Of a stretch of 64,000 bases of DNA, positions 1 through 9,821 are shown one piece after another; the first letter of the stretch is position 1, and each line of letters opens with the position of its first letter. The notes beneath the pieces are model-generated. The model saw only the letters and a list, made by a program, of their open reading frames with translations. It searched no databases and had not been told where the DNA came from. The translations under genes and the position numbers were made by a program. Source of the stretch: Phytohabitans rumicis (GTDB lineage Bacteria; Actinomycetota; Actinomycetes; Mycobacteriales; Micromonosporaceae); NCBI RefSeq assembly GCF_011764445.1, contig NZ_BLPG01000001.1, positions 1,984,001-2,048,000 on the forward strand, in the 5' to 3' direction.

Positions 1-168
1 CCCGGCCCGCAGGTACGGCTCGGCCACCGAACGCGCGATGCTGCGGCCGTGCCGGGCGCTGTGGTAGGCGACCACGTCGGCCCGTTCGACGAGCCGGGCG
101 GCCTTGACGGTCACCAGCTCCGGGTCGCCCGGTCCGAGCCCCACGCCCCACAGACGCCCCGTGCCCAT
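1..168 (-). CDS. cobI: Precorrin-2 C20-methyltransferase, N-terminal part (runs off the window)
   Basis: The first 56 residues are visible, beginning [18 protein letters not shown], which is the glycine-rich N-terminal loop of the tetrapyrrole methylase fold (GxGPGDPELxTxKA). The enzyme methylates precorrin-2 at C20 with S-adenosylmethionine in the aerobic cobalamin pathway. Its ATG shares one base with the TGA of cobH (TGATG), so the two are translationally coupled as the distal genes of cobG-cobH-cobI. The remainder lies beyond position 1. In many actinobacteria this domain is fused to CobJ, and the window cannot show whether that is so here. CobI is preferred over CobJ or CobM because of its place next to CobH. 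Confidence 0.85.
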   Translation of the reverse strand, partial: MGTGRLWGVGLGPGDPELVTVKAARLVERADVVAYHSARHGRSIARSVAEPYLRAG

Positions 169-788
169 CACTCCTCCTCGCTCGCGATGGCGTTGATCGC
201 CGCCGCGGTCATCGCGCTGCCGCCCCGCCGGCCGTGCACCACCAGGTGTTCCAGCCCGCTGCCCGCCAGCGCCTGCTTCGACTCGGCCGCCCCGATGAAC
301 CCGACCGGGATGCCGAGCACCGCGGCCGGGCGGCCGGCGCCCTCGCCGACCAGCTCCAGGAGCCGGAACAGCGCGGTGGGCGCGTTGCCGACCGCGACGA
401 CCGCGCCGTCGAGGCGGTCCCGCCACAGCTCCAGCGCGGCGGCGCTGCGCGTGGTGCCGAGCCGGGCGGCCAGGTCGGGCACCCGCGGATCGCGGAGCGT
501 GCAGACCACCTCGTTGTCCGCGGGCAGCCGGCGGCGGGTCACCCCGGCGGCCACCATCGCGGCGTCGCACAGGATCGGGGCGCCGCCGCGCAGCGCCGCC
601 TCGGCGGCCGCGACGACCCCCGCCGACCAGGCCAGGTCCGCGACCAGGTCGACCATCCCGCAGGCGTGGATCATGCGTACGGCCACCCGGGCCACGCCGT
701 CCGGCAGCCCGGCGAGGTCCGCCTCGGCCCGGATCGTCGCGAACGACCGGCGGTAGATCTCCGCACCGTCCTTGATGTACGCCGTCAT
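168..788 (-). CDS. cobH: Precorrin-8X methylmutase
   Basis: A 206-residue protein of the usual CobH/CbiC length. It moves the C11 methyl group to C12, turning precorrin-8X into hydrogenobyrinate. The family's catalytic histidine is at residue 41 in [12 protein letters not shown]. The motifs [10 protein letters not shown] and [15 protein letters not shown], typical of the family, follow. The ATG overlaps the TGA of cobG by four bases (ATGA), and the 3' end overlaps the cobI start. An upstream extension of the frame lies wholly inside cobG and was discarded. Confidence 0.93.
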   Translation of the reverse strand: MTAYIKDGAEIYRRSFATIRAEADLAGLPDGVARVAVRMIHACGMVDLVADLAWSAGVVAAAEAALRGGAPILCDAAMVAAGVTRRRLPADNEVVCTLRDPRVPDLAARLGTTRSAAALELWRDRLDGAVVAVGNAPTALFRLLELVGEGAGRPAAVLGIPVGFIGAAESKQALAGSGLEHLVVHGRRGGSAMTAAAINAIASEEE

Positions 789-1900
789 GGCTGCGTCTCC
801 ATGTACCCGTCCTCGGTCGCCAGCATCCGCACGTGGTCGGCCGCCGGGCTGCCGCAGGCGCGCGGGCAGCCCACCCAGTGCACCGGCAGCGGGGGCGACG
901 ACTGTCCACTGTGGTGGGCGATCGCGTCGGCGCGTACGTCGGTCGCGGACTTGGCGCAGCCGGTGGAGCCCGCGCAGGCGGTCACGCCGACCCACGACGA
1001 GCCGGGATCCGTTGCCAGGCCGGCGTTTTCCAGCGCGGGCAGGAGCCCGAGGTCGGGCAGGTCGACCGCGACCACGCTCCGCCACGGCGTGACGACCACG
1101 CCCGGCGCCGCACACAGGACCTTGATCTGGGCGCGGTCGAGCCGGCCCAGCGGCGCGGTCGCGGCGATCGCCAACCGGCAGTCAGCCTGCGGGATGACGC
1201 CGATCGGGCCGTGCGCCACCGGTCGCGCGGGCGGCGCCGCCGCCGGCCCGGAGCCCAGGCGGGCCGCCACGAGCGCCGCGCCATCGTCTATTTCGGACAG
1301 CCGCCAGTGGTCGCCGCGCAGCGCCAGGAACGCGTGCGCCGCCGCCAGCAACACCGGCACCGCCTCGTCCGGGGCCACCCGCAGGCCGCTGTCCTGGCCG
1401 GCGAGCAGCACCGTCCGGCCGCGCAGTCCCACATCGGCGCCCAGCCCGGCCACGTCGCCGCGCCCGTCGTCGAGCGCGAACAGGAAGCGGCCGGGCAGCT
1501 GCGCCAGCGCCGGATCGGCGCACAGGGCCCGGTCGAGCGCCGCCACGAGCGACCGGACATCCAGCACGCCCCGCCCGTCGCGCCCGCTCAACGGCGAGGC
1601 GACGATGTTCCGTACCCGCTCATGGGTGACCGACGGCAGCAGGCCGGCCGCCGACAGCCGCGCGGCGAGCGCCGTCTCCGCGCCGGCCGCGAGGCCGCGG
1701 ACCTGGAGGTTGGCCCGGGACGTGAGCTCCAGCCCGCCGTCGCCCAGTTCGGCCGTCGCGTCCGCGAGCGCCCGCCACTGGGCGGCGGTCAGCGCGCCGC
1801 CGGGCACGCGGACCCGCGCCAGCCCGCCGTCGACGGCGCGGTGCACGTCGATCGCGCCGGGGCAGGCGTCGGGGTGGGACCGCCGGGGTGACCTGGGCAC
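785..1900 (-). CDS. cobG: Precorrin-3B synthase (sulfite/nitrite-reductase-like ferredoxin domain)
   Basis: A 371-residue monooxygenase that makes precorrin-3B in the oxygen-dependent cobalamin pathway. Near the N-terminus are DACPGA and the ferredoxin half-domain signature [12 protein letters not shown]. The four cysteine ligands of a [4Fe-4S] cluster are C309, C315, C345 and C349 (CAGSTGC and CPRAC). The GTG at 1900 was chosen because DACPG homology starts directly after it and a TAGTAT -10 box lies 7 nt upstream, consistent with a leaderless message. No Shine-Dalgarno is visible. The gene is divergent from cobN. CobG and CobN together mark the aerobic route. Confidence 0.9.
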   Translation of the reverse strand: MPRSPRRSHPDACPGAIDVHRAVDGGLARVRVPGGALTAAQWRALADATAELGDGGLELTSRANLQVRGLAAGAETALAARLSAAGLLPSVTHERVRNIVASPLSGRDGRGVLDVRSLVAALDRALCADPALAQLPGRFLFALDDGRGDVAGLGADVGLRGRTVLLAGQDSGLRVAPDEAVPVLLAAAHAFLALRGDHWRLSEIDDGAALVAARLGSGPAAAPPARPVAHGPIGVIPQADCRLAIAATAPLGRLDRAQIKVLCAAPGVVVTPWRSVVAVDLPDLGLLPALENAGLATDPGSSWVGVTACAGSTGCAKSATDVRADAIAHHSGQSSPPLPVHWVGCPRACGSPAADHVRMLATEDGYMETQP

Positions 1901-1907
1901 GGGCCGG

Positions 1908-1913
1908 ATACTA
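1908..1913 (-). promoter_or_regulatory. -10 box of a leaderless cobG promoter
   Basis: TAGTAT on the minus strand ends 7 nt before the GTG of cobG. No ribosome binding site lies between, so the start codon is probably at or next to the transcription start. A weak TTGCGG about 19 nt upstream could be the -35. The same geometry recurs at other genes of this window. Confidence 0.5.
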
Positions 1914-1941
1914 CGGGCAGCTACGCTGGGGTCCGCAACCC

Positions 1942-2034
1942 GCGGCGACAAGCGGAGGAAGCCGGTGCGAGTCCGGCGCGGTCCCGCCACTGTCACTGAG
2001 CAACGACTCAGGAGCCAGACACTCCCGTCGCCGC
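1942..2034 (+). promoter_or_regulatory. Adenosylcobalamin riboswitch upstream of cobN
   Basis: The core carries the hallmark order of the class: GAAGCCGGTG, then GTCCGGC, GCGGTCCCGCCACTGT, and the downstream GAGCCAGAC. Outer arms GCGGCGAC (1942-1949) and GTCGCCGC (2027-2034) pair perfectly as the closing helix. It lies about 40 nt ahead of the cobN GTG on the same strand. By analogy with the family, cobalamin binding should lower cobN expression. Confidence 0.93.
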
Positions 2035-2075
2035 GTCCGACCAGCCGGGACGCGGATCCCGGGGAGGAGCCCGGC

Positions 2076-5000
2076 GTGATCCTGCTGCTGTCGACGTCCG
2101 ACACCGACCTGCTCAGCGCGCGGGCGAGCGGCGCCGCCTACCGCCTGGCCAACCCGGCCCGCACCACCGTCGACGACCTGCCCGCCCTGGTGGACGGCGC
2201 CGACCTGGTGGTGGTCCGGATCCTCGGCGGCCACCGGGCCTGGCAGGACGGGCTCGACGCATTGCTCGCCGGTGCGCGGCCGGTCGTCGTACTCGGCGGG
2301 GAGCAGGCGCCCGACGCGGAGCTGATGCGGCTCTCGACCGTGCCCAGCGGGGTGTGCGCGGAGGCGCACGCCTACCTCGCCCACGGCGGGCCGGGAAACC
2401 TGGCCGAGCTGCACCGCTTCCTGTCCGACACGGTGCTGCTGACCGGGCACGGGTTCGCGCCGCCGGCGCCCACGCCGACCTGGGGCGCCGGGGACCTGCC
2501 GGACGGCGACGGGCCGGTGGTCGCGGTGCTCTACTACCGGGCGCACCATGTGGCGGGAAACACCGCGTTCGTGTCGGCGCTGTGCGCGGCCGTCGCCGCG
2601 GCGGGCGGGCGGCCGCTGCCGGTCTACTGCGCCTCGCTGCGGACGCCGGACCCGGCGCTGCTGGCGACGCTGCGGCACGCCGACGCGCTCGTCGTGACCG
2701 TGCTCGCGGCCGGCGGCACGCGGCCCGCCGAAGCCAGCGCGGGCGGCGACGACGAGGCGTGGGACGTGGGCGCGCTGGCCGCCCTCGACGTGCCCATCCT
2801 GCAAGGGCTGTGCCTGACCACGAGCCGGCAGGCGTGGGCCACCGGCGACGATGGACTGTCCCCACTGGACGCGGCGAGCCAGGTGGCGATCCCCGAGTTC
2901 GACGGCCGGATCATCACGGTCCCGTTCTCCTTCAAGGAGGTCGACGCCGACGGGCTCACCGTGTACGTCGCCGACCCCGAGCGGGCCGCACGGGTGGCCG
3001 GGATCGCCGTCGCGCACGCCCGGCTGCGGCACGTCGCCGCGCCGGACAAGCGGGTGGCCGTCATGCTGTCCGCGTACCCGACGAAGCACTCCCGGATCGG
3101 CAACGCGGTCGGGCTGGACACGCCCGCGAGCACGGTACGGCTGCTGGCCGCCCTGCGTTCGCGTGGCTACGCCGTGGGTTCGGAGTTGCCGGCGGACGGC
3201 GACGCCCTGATGCACAGGCTCATCGCGGCCGGCGGGCAGGACCCGGACTGGCTCACCGACGAGCAGCTCGCCGGCAACCCGGTGCGCATCCCGGCCCGCG
3301 ACTACCTGGCGTACGACCGGACGCTGCCGGCGCGGCTGCGGGAACAGATCGAGCGGCACTGGGGCCCGCCCCCGGCGAGCTGTACGTCGACGCCAACGGC
3401 GACATCGTGCTGGCCGCGCTGCGCGCCGAAAACGTGGTCGTGATGGTGCAGCCGCCCCGCGGCTTCGGCGCCAACCCGATCGCCATCTACCACGACCCCG
3501 ACCTGCCGCCGAGCCACCACTACCTGGCCGCGTACCGGTGGGTGGCGGACTCCTTCGGCGCGCACGCCGTCGTCCACATCGGAAAGCACGGCAACCTGGA
3601 ATGGTTGCCCGGCAAGACGGTCGGCATGTCCGCGGCGTGCGGGCCGGACGCGGCGCTGGGTGACCTACCGCTGATCTACCCGTTCCTGGTCAACGACCCC
3701 GGCGAGGGCACGCAGGCCAAGCGCCGGGCGCACGCCACGCTCGTGGACCACCTGGTGCCGCCGATGGCGCGGGCCGAGTCCTATGGCGACATCGCCCGCC
3801 TGGAGCAGCTCCTCGACGAGCACGCCACCATCGCCGCGCTCGACCCGGCGAAGCTGCCCGCGATCCGGGCGCAGCTCTGGACGCTGATCCAGGCCGCGCG
3901 CCTCGACCACGACCTGGGGGTGGACGACCGGCCGCACGACGCCGAGTTCGACGACTTCCTGCTGCACGTGGACGGCTGGCTGTGCGAGGTCAAGGACGCG
4001 CAGATCCGCGACGGGCTACACGTGCTCGGCGCCGCGCCGACCGGCGAGGCCCGGGTCAACCTCGTGCTGGCGATGCTGCGCGCCCGACAGATGTGGGGCG
4101 GGCAGATCTCGCTGCCCGGCCTGCGCGAGGCGCTCGGGCTGACCTCGTCCCAGCGGTCCGATGTGGACCGCGTGGAGGCGCGGGCGCGCGAGCTGGTCGA
4201 GGACATGGAGGCGCACGGCTGGTCGCCCGACCGCGCCGGCGACGGCCCGGTCGGTGACGTCCTCCGCTTCGCCGCCACCGAGATCGTGCCCCGGCTGGCG
4301 CGTACGACGGACGAGCTGACGAACGTGCTGCACGCCCTCGACGGCGGCTACGTACCGGCCGGGCCGAGCGGGTCCCCCTGCGCGGCCTGGTCAACGTGCT
4401 GCCCACCGGGCGAAACTTCTACTCCGTCGACCCCAAGGCCATCCCGAGCCGGCTGGCCTGGGAGACCGGGCAGGCGATGGCCGACTCGCTGCTGGCCCGC
4501 TACCGCGCGGACACCGGCGACTGGCCCCGCTCGGTCGGGCTGTCCGTGTGGGGCACCAGCGCGATGCGTACCGCCGGTGACGACGTGGCGGAGGTGTTCG
4601 CGCTGCTCGGCGTCCGTCCACAGTGGGACGACGCGTCCCGCCGGGTGACCGGCCTCGCGCCGGTCCCGCTCGACGAGCTGGGCCGGCCCCGGATCGACGT
4701 GACGGTACGGATCAGCGGGTTCTTCCGCGACGCGTTCCCCCATGTGGTGGCGATGCTCGACGACGCGGTCCGGCTGGTGGCCGCACTCGACGAGCCGGCC
4801 GCCGACAACTACGTCCGGGCGCACGTGCTGGCGGACGTGCGGGAGCACGGCGACGAGCGGCGGGCCACGACGCGCGTCTTCGGCTCCAAGCCCGGCGCGT
4901 ACGGGGCCGGCATCCTGCCGCTGATCGACAGCCGGAACTGGCGCGACGACGCCGACCTCGCCGAGGTGTACGCGGCCTGGGGCGGCTTCGCGTACGGCCG

Positions 5001-5589
5001 CGGGCTCGACGGCGTGCCCGCGCGCGCCGACATGGAGACCGCGTACCGGCGCATCGCCGTGGCGGCCAAGAACGTCGACACCCGCGAGCACGACATCGCC
5101 GACTCCGACGACTACTTCCAGTACCACGGCGGGATGATCGCCACGGTGCGGGCGCTGACCGGTGCCGCGCCGGCCGCGTACATCGGCGACAGCACGCAGC
5201 CCGAGGCGGTGCGCACCCGGGCGCTGAGTGAGGAGACAGCGCGCGTCTTCCGCGCCCGGGTCGTCAACCCGCGCTGGCTGGAGGCCATGCGCCGGCACGG
5301 CTACAAGGGCGCGTTCGAGCTCGCCGCCACCGTGGACTACCTGTTCGGGTACGACGCGACGGCCGGCGTCGTGGCCGACTGGATGTACGACAAGCTCGGC
5401 GAGGCGTACGTGCTGGACGCGGAGAACCGGGCGTTCCTGGAGCGGTCCAACCCGTGGGCGCTGCACGCCATCGCCGAGCGCCTCCTGGAGGCGGCCGACC
5501 GCAAGATGTGGCAGTACCCGGATCCGGCCGTGCTCGACGGCATCCGGGAGGCGTACCTGCGCACCGAGGGCGACCTCGAGGACCGATAG
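2076..5589 (+). CDS. cobN: Cobaltochelatase large subunit CobN (two apparent frameshifts)
   Basis: The large subunit of the ATP-dependent chelatase that inserts cobalt into hydrogenobyrinate a,c-diamide. Once the frame is repaired it is about 1171 residues, within the usual range. The GTG at 2076 has the Shine-Dalgarno GGGGAGGAG just upstream and follows the riboswitch. The conserved HIGKHGNLEWLPGK lies near residue 500, and the C-terminal part includes VLPTGRNFYSVDP. The frame shifts twice: in the CCCCC at about 3369-3373 (…HWGP / PGELYVDAN…) and in the CCCCC at about 4374-4378 (…PSGSP / LRGLVNVLP…). Adding one C at each site restores the family sequence with no residues lost, so a sequencing error is more likely than a broken gene. 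The matching ATPase subunits are encoded by the chlI/D-like gene at 10.4-12.3 kb. Confidence 0.92.
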
Positions 5590-5621
5590 TCGGGCGGGCG
5601 CCACAACCGAATCGGGTCCCG

Positions 5622-5638
5622 GCCCACTCATAGTGGGC
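5622..5638. repeat. Perfect 7-bp inverted repeat between cobN and the sigma factor gene
   Basis: GCCCACT and AGTGGGC flank a 3-nt centre CAT. It lies 33 nt after the cobN stop and just ahead of the sigma factor gene. It could be a small terminator stem for cobN (there is no U run) or an operator for the sigma gene. The sequence alone does not decide. Confidence 0.4.
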
Positions 5639-5650
5639 TGGGAGGTCAGG

Positions 5651-6157
5651 TTGCGCGACGAACGGGATTACATCGAGTACGTGCAGGCCCGCACGCCGGT
5701 GCTGCGGCGCCTCGCGCACCGGCTGTGCGGAGAGTGGTCGGCGGCCGACGATCTGCTCCAGGACTGCCTCGTCAAGCTGTACCGGCATTGGCGCAGGGCG
5801 GCCGCGGCGGACTCGACCGACGCCTACGTGCGGGCGATGCTGCTCCACGCCTACCTGGCCGAGCGGGAACGCTTCTGGGCGCGCCGGGTCCGCCCCACGG
5901 CCGAGGTGGCGGGGCCCGCGAGCACCCCGCTGGCCGGCGCCGAGCACCGCGTCGACCTGCTGACCGCGCTCGCCAAGCTGTCCCGCGGCCAGCGCGCGGT
6001 GCTGGTCCTGCGCTACTGGGAGGACCTCGACGTCGCGCAGACCGCGGCGGCGCTGGGCTGCTCGCCGGGGACCGTCAAGAGCCAGACCTCGCTCGCCATC
6101 GCGGCACTGCGCCGCCTGCTGCCGAACTACGTGCCGGGAGGGTCGCAGACGCCATGA
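5651..6157 (+). CDS. SigE-family (ECF) RNA polymerase sigma factor
   Basis: A 168-residue protein with sigma region 2 (residues about 15-60, including DLLQDCLVKLYRHW) and region 4 (about 105-160, including YWEDLDVAQTAAALGCS and GTVKSQ). It directs RNA polymerase to a small regulon; the stimulus is unknown. The TTG at 5651 was chosen because GGAGG lies 5 nt upstream; an in-frame GTG at 5633 has no such site. The stop codon overlaps the start of the next gene (ATGA), so the two are coupled, and that neighbour is a membrane-anchored propeller protein that may sense or restrain it. Similar sigma plus WD40/TolB-like pairs are common in actinomycetes. Confidence 0.88.
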   Translation: MRDERDYIEYVQARTPVLRRLAHRLCGEWSAADDLLQDCLVKLYRHWRRAAAADSTDAYVRAMLLHAYLAERERFWARRVRPTAEVAGPASTPLAGAEHRVDLLTALAKLSRGQRAVLVLRYWEDLDVAQTAAALGCSPGTVKSQTSLAIAALRRLLPNYVPGGSQTP

Positions 6158-7664
6158 GAGACCTGTTCGCCACGCTGCCGGACGCGCCCGCCCCGCCGCT
6201 GCCGGCCGGTTACCTGGACACCGTGCTCACCCGGGGCCGCCGCTCGGTCCGCCGCGGGCGGATCGGCGCCGCCGCGGTGTGGGCGGCCGTCGTGTTCTGC
6301 CTCGCCGTCGTGGTCGTACCCGTCGTGCAGCGTCCCGCCCAGCCGGGCGCCCCGCGGAAAAGCCCGGCCTGCCGGACCGCCTCGCCGGGTACTCGCTGCT
6401 CACCAGCACCGTCAGCAAGGCCCCGCCGGGCCGCGCGATCGCCCTCTACGGCTACGGCAACGGCGAGCTGTTCAACATGTTCCAGCCACTGGTCGTCGGC
6501 GCGGACCGGGACACGTACCGGCGGGTCGACGCCGCCGACGAGCGCGACCGCCCGACGGCGCTGCTCGCACCGGACGGCACCCGCGTGCTGCTCGGCGAGG
6601 ACCGCCGCGCCACCCGGGACCTGCTCCTCGTGGACCTGACCAACGGCCGGCGCCGGTCCATCCCGATCGGCGACCCGGTCGGCGTGCGGCTGCTGGCCTG
6701 GTCGCCGGACGGCCGCTACGTGGCGTACGCCGCCGCGCCGCTCGGCCCCTCCGACGGCTCCGTCAACTTCGTCGACTCCACGGTGGCCCGCACCGGCACC
6801 CTGCGACTGCTCGACGTGTCGACCGGGCGGAGCACCGAGGTGCCGACCGCCACACCCGCGTGGACCGCGGCGTTCGCCCCGGACAGCGGCCGGCTCGCCG
6901 TACAGGTCGGCCAGGAGGCCCACCTGATCGACCTCGACGGCCGCGGGTCCGGCACCGTCCCCATCCCCGGCGGGCGCGAACTGGCCGCCGGCGCCGGCTG
7001 GTCGCCGGACGGCCGGTTCCTCGCCACCGTGCCCTGGGCCGCGGACGGGCCGTCCGGCGGCAACACCAACCACAGCGTGTTCCTGTCGCTCACCGTCGAT
7101 GTCCAGTTCCTCGCCATCACCGGTACGCCCGTGCCGGAACCGGTCCAGGACGTCGTACAACTGCTCGGCTGGCGCTCGGCGGACAGCATGGTCGTCGCGA
7201 CCACGAACGACGCGGGTCAGCTGTCGCTGACCGAGGTGGCGTTGGGTGCCGGCACCCGCCGGACGCTGTCCCGCTTCGACACGGGCAGCACCTGCGAACT
7301 GGGCACCCAGAACTGCCAGGTGTTCGACCTGCAACTGGCCACCGGGCTGCTGCCCGACCTGACCGTCCGGGAGGCCGGCCGCCCGCGGCGCGGGCCCTGG
7401 CCGGCCACCCTGACGATCCCCGTCGCCGCCACCGTCGTCGGCGCCGCCCTGCTGCTCTGGCGCCGGATGCGCCGCCCGCTCGCACCGGGAGACCGCATCC
7501 GCCGATACCAGTCGATCCATGATGATCTTGCCCACGTTCAGGTTGTTCCCGGCAAGGTCGAGGTCTACGGGCGCCGTACGACGGCTTGGGTGCGCCAGGG
7601 GTGTGGATCGCGGCGGGTGAGGCCGCGGGAGCAACGGTCTGTACCACGGCGGACGTCGCGGTAG
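6154..7664 (+). CDS. Membrane-anchored WD40/TolB-like beta-propeller protein, partner of the sigma factor (one frameshift)
   Basis: About 503 residues after repair. A short basic cytoplasmic N-terminus leads to a membrane segment (about residues 35-60, AVWAAVVFCLAVVVVPVV). A beta-propeller region follows with the blade motifs LAWSPDGRYVAY, WTAAFAPDSGRLAVQ and WSPDGRFLATV. A second hydrophobic segment lies near the C-terminus (TIPVAATVVGAALLLW). The frame shifts in the CCCC at 6350-6353; one added C joins GAP to AEKPGLPDRLAGY. Overlap with the sigma gene suggests a regulatory partner, perhaps anti-sigma-like, though no zinc-binding anti-sigma motif is seen. The last 40 or so residues look low-complexity and may be read-through. 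Confidence 0.68.
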
Positions 7665-7675
7665 CCCTGAATTTT

Positions 7676-7726
7676 TGGATCTAGACGAGTTAGGGTTCGG
7701 AGCTGACCCTTTCTCGTCTAGATCCA
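7676..7726. repeat. Two-stage inverted repeat between convergent genes (possible bidirectional terminator)
   Basis: Perfect 14-bp arms TGGATCTAGACGAG (7676-7689) and CTCGTCTAGATCCA (7713-7726) enclose a second stem AGGGT/ACCCT (7692-7696/7706-7710). ATTTTT precedes the left arm. No U run follows the right arm for plus-strand RNA, so it is not a textbook intrinsic terminator. The related palindrome TAGACGTCTA (7739-7748) lies 12 nt further on, over the stop codon of the next gene. Confidence 0.6.
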
Positions 7727-7745
7727 GGACCCTGGGAATAGACGT

Positions 7746-7931
7746 CTAGGACATGGGGTCGGGCAGGGGCGGCCAGCCCAGGTCCGGCCCCACGCCGTCG
7801 AAGTACGGCTCGGCGGCTTCCAGCACGGCCCGCGACATCTGCTCGCACTGCGCGGAGGTCAGGGGCACGCCAAACCGGTGGGCGTGCTCCGCAACCTTGA
7901 CCGCACCTACGGAGATGGCTACGTCGTTCAT
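7746..7931 (-). CDS. Small protein of unknown function (61 aa)
   Basis: The sequence runs from MNDVAISVGAVKVAEHAHRF to a proline-rich end, GWPPLPDPMS. No family is recognised. It has no signal peptide or membrane segment and appears to be a compact soluble protein. The ATG at 7931 has a strong Shine-Dalgarno (GGGAGGA, 7 nt spacing), which supports a real gene; an upstream in-frame start would lie inside the leader hairpin. The message has an unusual leader stem-loop next to the ribosome binding site. It lies downstream of the phosphoribosyltransferase gene on the same strand. Confidence 0.6.
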   Translation of the reverse strand: MNDVAISVGAVKVAEHAHRFGVPLTSAQCEQMSRAVLEAAEPYFDGVGPDLGWPPLPDPMS

Positions 7932-7942
7932 CGCGTTGTCCT

Positions 7943-7979
7943 CCCTCGTTGGCCTCTGTCGCAATATCGCCAACGAGGG
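7943..7979 (-). promoter_or_regulatory. Leader stem-loop adjoining the ribosome binding site of the 61-aa gene
   Basis: On the minus strand CCCTCGTTGGC (7979-7969) pairs perfectly with GCCAACGAGGG (7953-7943) across a 15-nt loop. The 3' arm ends in GAGGG, which runs straight into the Shine-Dalgarno GGGAGGA, so folding would cover part of it. This could be a translational switch or protein-binding leader, or the palindrome could be a DNA operator. Confidence 0.5.
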
Positions 7980-8006
7980 TTTGTTGGTACAAGGACACCA
8001 AGAGGT

Positions 8007-8473
8007 TCAGTCGGAGGACCAGGGAAAGTTGATCCAGCTGTTGGTGCGTTTCCAGACATATTCGCAGCGCACCCGGGTGTGCGGCTTCTCGTACAGGACG
8101 GCGCAGCGCACCTCCGCGACGTGGTCCGCGCAGAAGTCGTGCACCAGCTTCAGCGTCGCCCCGGTGTCCGCCACGTCGTCCGCGATCAGCACCCGCGCGC
8201 CGGCCAGGTCGACGACCTGCGGCACCGGCGGCAGCATCACCGGCATGTCGAGGCGCTCGTCCACGCCGGTGTAGAACTCGACGTTCATGACGTGCAGGTT
8301 CTTGACCTCCAGCGCGTAGCCGAGCGCGCCAGCGAGGAAGAGCCCGCCCGGGCGATGGCCAGGATCAGGTCCGGCTGGAACCCGTCCGCGGACACCTGGC
8401 CCGCCAACTCCCGGCTGGCCGAGCCGAACGTCGCCCAGTCGAGTACCTCACGATCTTCGGTCACGCCGCCCAC
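8007..8473 (-). CDS. Phosphoribosyltransferase, Gpt/xanthine-PRT type (one frameshift)
   Basis: About 155 residues after repair. The PRPP-binding loop VLIADDVADTGATL and an N-terminal LILAIARAG, where many purine phosphoribosyltransferases have IARGG, identify a type I PRTase, probably acting in xanthine or guanine salvage. The frame breaks at the CCC at 8343-8345 (minus strand GGG). One added G gives IARAG-LFLAGALGYALEVKNL and joins the halves. The GTG at 8473 is one possible start; a GTG at 8464 is also in frame. It begins one base after the cobB stop. No functional link to cobalamin is evident. Confidence 0.75.
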
Positions 8474-8474
8474 C

Positions 8475-9821
8475 CTAGCGATCGTTCGTGAACGCCCGGC
8501 TCGCTGCGACCAGGCGGGCCGGGATCTCGGGATGGCCGGCCCAGTGCAGGTGCAGGTAGCTCGCGTGGACCGCGCCGGCCACCCAACCCTCGGGCTCCGC
8601 GCCGCGCCAGGCCCACGCCGGGGTCGGTGCCGAGGGCGGGGTCACCACCGTGCGGTGGAACTCGTGGCCGGTCGCCCGCATGCCGGCCGGCGCCACTGAG
8701 CTGTCGGTCAGGGCCACGGCGTCCCGGTAGCCCAGCGTCAGCCGGTCGGTCATCGCCGCGTCGGCGTCCAGCACCCCGCACATCGGGGCGCCGTCGAGGC
8801 TGCGGCACAGCCACAGCAGCCCCGCGCACTCGGCCGCGATCGGCGCGCCGGACGCGGCCAGCGCGGCCACGGCGGCGCGCAGCGGCGCGTTGGCGGCCAG
8901 CCGGTCGGCGTACACCTCGGGAAAGCCGCCGCCCACCACGAGCGCCCGGGTGCCCGGCGGCAGCGCCTCGTCACGCAAGGGGTCCACGATGGACACCTCG
9001 GCGCCCGCGCCGCGCAACAGCTCGACGGTCTCGGCGTACCCGAAGCTGAACGCCGGACCACCGGCGACCGCGACCACCGGCCGGCCGGTGACCGGGTCCG
9101 GATAGGACGGTGACCACGGCGTGGCCTGCAAGGGTGGTGCGGTCCGCGCCACCGCGAGCACCGCGTCGAGGTCGACCCCGCCGGCCACGACGGCGGCGAG
9201 CGCCGCGACGGACGCCTCGGCCTCCGCCGAGCGTTCCACGACCGGCACCAGGCCGAGGTGCCGCGACGGCGCGGCCACCGCCGAGTGCCTGCGCAGCGCT
9301 CCGAGTACGGGGGTGCCGACCTCCTCGCACGCGTCCCGCAGCAGGGTTTCGTGCCGGTCTGAACCGACTCGGTTGAGGATGACGCCGGCCAGCGGGACGT
9401 CCCCAAAGGACCGAAAGCCGTGCACGAGCGCGGCCACCGAGCGGCCCTGCGCGGACGCGTCGACGACCAGCACCACCGGGGCGCGCAGGAGCGCGGCGAC
9501 GTGGGCGGTGGAGCCGAAGTCGCCCGCGCCGACGCGACCGTCGTACAGGCCCATGACGCCCTCTATTACCGCGAGTTCCGCGCCGGCGCTGCCGTGCGCG
9601 AACAGCGGCCCGATGCGCTCCTGCCCCACCAGCACCGGGTCGAGGTTGCGGCCCGGCCGGCCGGCGGCGAGCGCGTGGTAGCCGGGGTCGATGTAGTCCG
9701 GGCCCACCTTGAAGCCGGCGACCCGGGTGCCGCGGGCGGCGAACGCGGCCAGCAGTCCGGTCGCGACCGTCGTCTTGCCGTGCCCGGACGCGGGCGCCGC
9801 GACGACGAGCCGGGCTACCAC
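8475..9821 (-). CDS. cobB: Hydrogenobyrinic acid a,c-diamide synthase (glutamine-hydrolysing)
   Basis: A 448-residue enzyme that amidates the a and c side chains of hydrogenobyrinate, using ATP and glutamine. The N-terminal dethiobiotin-synthetase-like domain has the P-loop APASGHGKTTVATGL and VGPDYIDPGYH. The C-terminal class I glutamine amidotransferase domain has the nucleophile Cys in AAECAGLLWLC and the histidine motif GHEFHRT. The GTG at 9821 overlaps the cobO stop by 7 nt (GTGGTAG). Longer upstream frames run through cobO and were rejected. It is third in the minus-strand set chlI/D - cobO - cobB. Confidence 0.93.
   Translation of the reverse strand: MVARLVVAAPASGHGKTTVATGLLAAFAARGTRVAGFKVGPDYIDPGYHALAAGRPGRNLDPVLVGQERIGPLFAHGSAGAELAVIEGVMGLYDGRVGAGDFGSTAHVAALLRAPVVLVVDASAQGRSVAALVHGFRSFGDVPLAGVILNRVGSDRHETLLRDACEEVGTPVLGALRRHSAVAAPSRHLGLVPVVERSAEAEASVAALAAVVAGGVDLDAVLAVARTAPPLQATPWSPSYPDPVTGRPVVAVAGGPAFSFGYAETVELLRGAGAEVSIVDPLRDEALPPGTRALVVGGGFPEVYADRLAANAPLRAAVAALAASGAPIAAECAGLLWLCRSLDGAPMCGVLDADAAMTDRLTLGYRDAVALTDSSVAPAGMRATGHEFHRTVVTPPSAPTPAWAWRGAEPEGWVAGAVHASYLHLHWAGHPEIPARLVAASRAFTNDR

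Noticed and set aside
2076-5589. cobN as three separate genes, or a gene with programmed frameshifting
   Set aside because: No slippery heptamer or downstream pseudoknot is evident, and the same one-base loss occurs in a dozen unrelated genes, so an assembly error explains it better.
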